Of a stretch of DNA of 56,979 nucleotides, positions 54,890 through 56,979 are shown piece after piece. The notes beneath the pieces were generated by a model. That model was not told the origin of the DNA and ran no database searches. It was given only the letters and a program-made list of their open reading frames with translations. Within the stretch, counting starts at the first letter, position 1; the number at the start of each line of letters is the position of its first letter. Both the position numbers and the translations under genes were made by a program. Source of the stretch: Actinomycetota bacterium (GTDB taxonomy: Bacteria > Actinomycetota > Actinomycetes > Actinomycetales > Dermatophilaceae); the NCBI GenBank assembly GCA_020161845.1, contig JAIUNK010000029.1:1-56979 (forward strand), written 5' to 3'.

Positions 54890-56743
54890 TCAGTCCACCG
54901 TGCTCGGCCCGACGACCACCGCACCGTCGCCGAGCAGCGTGACGTGACCGTCGTTGGACAGGGCCGCCGTCCGGTCGCTGGCCAGCAGGATCACCACGCC
55001 TCGGGTGGAGCTCATGCCGAGGTCGGCGTCGACGGGGTCCGCACCCAGATTGACCGCCACCCGGTGCCGACCCCGCTCGACGACCACCAGTCCGCTGGCT
55101 TCGTCGTGTCGCACGACCACGGCCGAGAGGTCGCCGTCGCGCAGGTCGGCACGGGCGCGGCGCAGCGCGATCAATGCCCGGTACCAGCGCAGGGTCTTGC
55201 GGTGATCGTCCTCGCCGACCTCACCCCAGTCGAGCACCGACCGCTCGCGGGTCGCCGGATCCTGCGGATCCGGAACGTCGGCGGCGCCCCAGCCATGCCG
55301 ACCGAACTCCGCGCGACGGCCGTCGCGCACCGCCTCGGCGAGCGCGCCGTCGAGATGGTCGGTGAAGTACTGCCACGGCGTACTGGCCCCCCACTCCTCC
55401 CCCATGAACAGCATCGGGGTGTAGGGACTGGTGAGCAGCAGGGTGGCCGCACAGCGCAGCCGCCGCGGCGACAACGTCGCCGAATGCCGGTCGCCTTCGC
55501 GACGATTGCCGACCTGGTCGTGGTTCTGGGTGCAGACCACGAAGCGCCAGCCCTCGACCCCGTCCGGGACCGGCCGGCCGTGCCGGCGACCCCGGAAGGT
55601 GGACCAGGTGTCGGCGTGCAGGTACGGCGCGCGCAGCACCGTGGCCAGCGCGCCGGGCTGGCCGAAGTCCTCGTAATAGCCCTGGCGCTCGCCGGTGAGC
55701 GCCACGTGCAGACCGTGGTGGACGTCGTCCGCCCACTGACCGTCCAGCCCCAGACCGCCCTTGTCGACCGGCAGCACCGTGCGCGGGTCGTTGCGATCGG
55801 TCTCGGCCACCACCCAGACGTGCCGGCCGAGATCCTCCGCCAGCTGGCGCACCCGCGCCGCGACGTCCTCCAGGATGTGCACCGCGCGAGTGTCGTGCAG
55901 TTCGTGCACCGCGTCCAGGCGCAGCCCGTCGAGGTGGTAGTCGGTCAGCCAGTGCTCCACGTTGCCGACGACGTAGTCGCGGACCGGGTCGGAGTTGGGC
56001 CCGTCGAGGTTCAGCGCATGCCCCCACGGCGTCTGGTGCCGGTCGGTGAAATAGGGGCCGTAGCTGGACAGATAGGCCCCATCGGGGCCGAGGTGGTTGT
56101 AGACGACGTCGAGGCAGACGCCGAGGCCCCGGGCATGGCAGGCGTCCACGAACCGCTGGAAGGCCTCCGGCCCGCCGTACGGTTCGTGCACCGCCCAGGT
56201 CGCCACCCCGTCATATCCCCAGCCGTGCCGACCGGGGAACGAGGCCACCGGCATGACCTCGACGACGTCGATGCCGAGGTCGACGAGATGGTCCAGGTGC
56301 GCGACGGCGGCATCGAACGTGCCCTCGGCAGTGAATGTGCCGACGTGCATCTCATAGAGCACCGCGCCGGCCAGTGGCACGCCCGCCCAACCCTCGTCCG
56401 TCCAGGGGTATTGGTCCGCGTCGTAGATCTGGGACAGCCCGTGCGGCCCGTCGGGCAGCCGGCGCGCCCGGGGGCTCGGCAAGACCGGGCCGTCGTCGAG
56501 GCGGTAGCCGAACCGGTCGCCCGGCCCGGCCGGCACCTCGACGCGCCACCAGCCCTGCCCGACCGGATCCATCGCGTGCCGAGTGCCATTGAGCTCCAGG
56601 TCCACCGAACGGCTCGCCAGCGGAGCCCAGACCGAGAAGGTCCGGCATCCGCTCGCACCAGCCGCCGGTTGGGCCGTCGCGGCGTCGGATTCGGCGCCGG
56701 CCAGCGGCGGATCGTCCGGCTGCAACTCGCGGTCCTGACTCAT
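54890..56743 (-). CDS. treZ: Maltooligosyltrehalose trehalohydrolase
   Basis: 617 residues. It cleaves trehalose from maltooligosyltrehalose, the second step of the TreY-TreZ route from glycogen. N-terminal carbohydrate-binding module (SVWAPLASRSVDLELNG), then the GH13 barrel: EVMPVASFPGRHGWGYDG, VCLDVVYNHLGPDG, nucleophile in DGLRLDAVHEL, acid in VWVVAETDRND, third acid in CTQNHDQVGNR, and LLFTSPYTPMLFMGEEWGAS-like text. ATG at 56743 is preceded by GAAGGA. treY and treX are not in the window. Confidence 0.96.
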   Translation of the reverse strand: MSQDRELQPDDPPLAGAESDAATAQPAAGASGCRTFSVWAPLASRSVDLELNGTRHAMDPVGQGWWRVEVPAGPGDRFGYRLDDGPVLPSPRARRLPDGPHGLSQIYDADQYPWTDEGWAGVPLAGAVLYEMHVGTFTAEGTFDAAVAHLDHLVDLGIDVVEVMPVASFPGRHGWGYDGVATWAVHEPYGGPEAFQRFVDACHARGLGVCLDVVYNHLGPDGAYLSSYGPYFTDRHQTPWGHALNLDGPNSDPVRDYVVGNVEHWLTDYHLDGLRLDAVHELHDTRAVHILEDVAARVRQLAEDLGRHVWVVAETDRNDPRTVLPVDKGGLGLDGQWADDVHHGLHVALTGERQGYYEDFGQPGALATVLRAPYLHADTWSTFRGRRHGRPVPDGVEGWRFVVCTQNHDQVGNRREGDRHSATLSPRRLRCAATLLLTSPYTPMLFMGEEWGASTPWQYFTDHLDGALAEAVRDGRRAEFGRHGWGAADVPDPQDPATRERSVLDWGEVGEDDHRKTLRWYRALIALRRARADLRDGDLSAVVVRHDEASGLVVVERGRHRVAVNLGADPVDADLGMSSTRGVVILLASDRTAALSNDGHVTLLGDGAVVVGPSTVD

Positions 56744-56904
56744 GGTGTCCTTCGGGTCGGGTCTCGGGTGGCGGGTCTCGTGGGTGGCGGGTGGCGGTCG
56801 CCGTACGGCGGTCGCGGCGTACGGCGTACGGGCCTCGGCGGACGACGGCCTTAGGCGCGTTGTGTGGGTTTGGTCTCGATGGCGTGTCGGTGCCTGACGT
56901 GAGG

Positions 56905-56955
56905 GTGCCCCTGGCCAGCGTGGTGGGTGTCGAGATCGCCACCTGGCAGGGGCAC
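56905..56955. repeat. Imperfect inverted repeat near the right edge
   Basis: GTGCCCCTGGCCAG (56905-56918) and CTGGCAGGGGCAC (56943-56955) are inverted copies differing by one base. It follows the promoter region of treZ (56744-56979, no gene seen). Could be an insertion-sequence end or a strong hairpin; the right flank is outside the window. Confidence 0.5.
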
Positions 56956-56979
56956 TTCTATGGTGAACGTCGAGGACCT

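Overview
The window is a very GC-rich (about 70%) bacterial chromosome segment with dense, mostly ordinary housekeeping genes. Several markers place it in the Actinomycetota: two mycothiol genes (mshA, mshD), CarD, a resuscitation-promoting factor, SenX3-RegX3, a GlnR-type orphan regulator, an HbhA-like lysine-rich protein, and many leaderless genes. Gene order is partly that of mycobacteria (mshA-ybjN-gpm-phoU-senX3-regX3; carD-ispD-ispF-cysS-rlmB; HTH-hbhA-DUF2516). A Micrococcales-type, motile, possibly hydrogenase-bearing organism fits (MCP chemoreceptor, hypE), but the genus cannot be read from the sequence.

Layout. 1-4.9 kb: end of hypE, an S4-domain RNA-binding protein, an HSL-type esterase and a secreted beta-propeller protein. 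4.9-8.5 kb: an amino-acid permease lacking its first membrane helix, an array of hairpin repeats, a chemoreceptor and tRNA-Thr. 8.7-12.1 kb: an rpf gene behind a c-di-AMP (ydaO/yuaA) riboswitch and phased GTCAC boxes, then a Ser/Thr kinase. 12.4-20.7 kb: otsA-otsB trehalose synthesis, a LacI regulator diverging from a malEFG-type sugar importer, and its ATPase. 20.9-28.1 kb: DUF4032, rlmB-cysS, an uncharacterised two-gene operon, ispF, ispD, carD. 28.3-36.8 kb: a lipoprotein, regX3-senX3, phoU, gpmA, ybjN, mshA, a methyltransferase, a cupin and an alpha/beta hydrolase. 36.9-44.0 kb: DUF2516, an in-frame HTH-HbhA fusion, ygfZ-fur, an LCP transferase, a nitrobindin-like protein, a membrane protein and a MoaD-like carrier. 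44.1-56.7 kb: glnR, mshD, ppk1, a Nudix/phosphatase, a vapC remnant, pstSCAB, an unknown gene and treZ.

Two themes connect the genes. The first is phosphate: phoU/senX3/regX3, ppk1, the Nudix/phosphatase and pstSCAB, with PHO-box-like 11-bp repeats visible before both phoU and pstS. The second is alpha-glucan and trehalose metabolism: otsAB, treZ and the LacI-controlled sugar transporter.

The most unusual items are: (i) the HTH regulator fused in frame to an HbhA-like protein, with a Shine-Dalgarno site and ATG inside the fusion; (ii) the layered rpf control region; (iii) at least a dozen start codons 6-8 nt behind a TANNNT hexamer, which implies leaderless mRNAs; (iv) the truncated permease next to a tandem hairpin array; (v) low-complexity repeats inside ygfZ and between genes. 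I saw no phage, CRISPR array or complete insertion sequence. A possible element end lies at the right edge.
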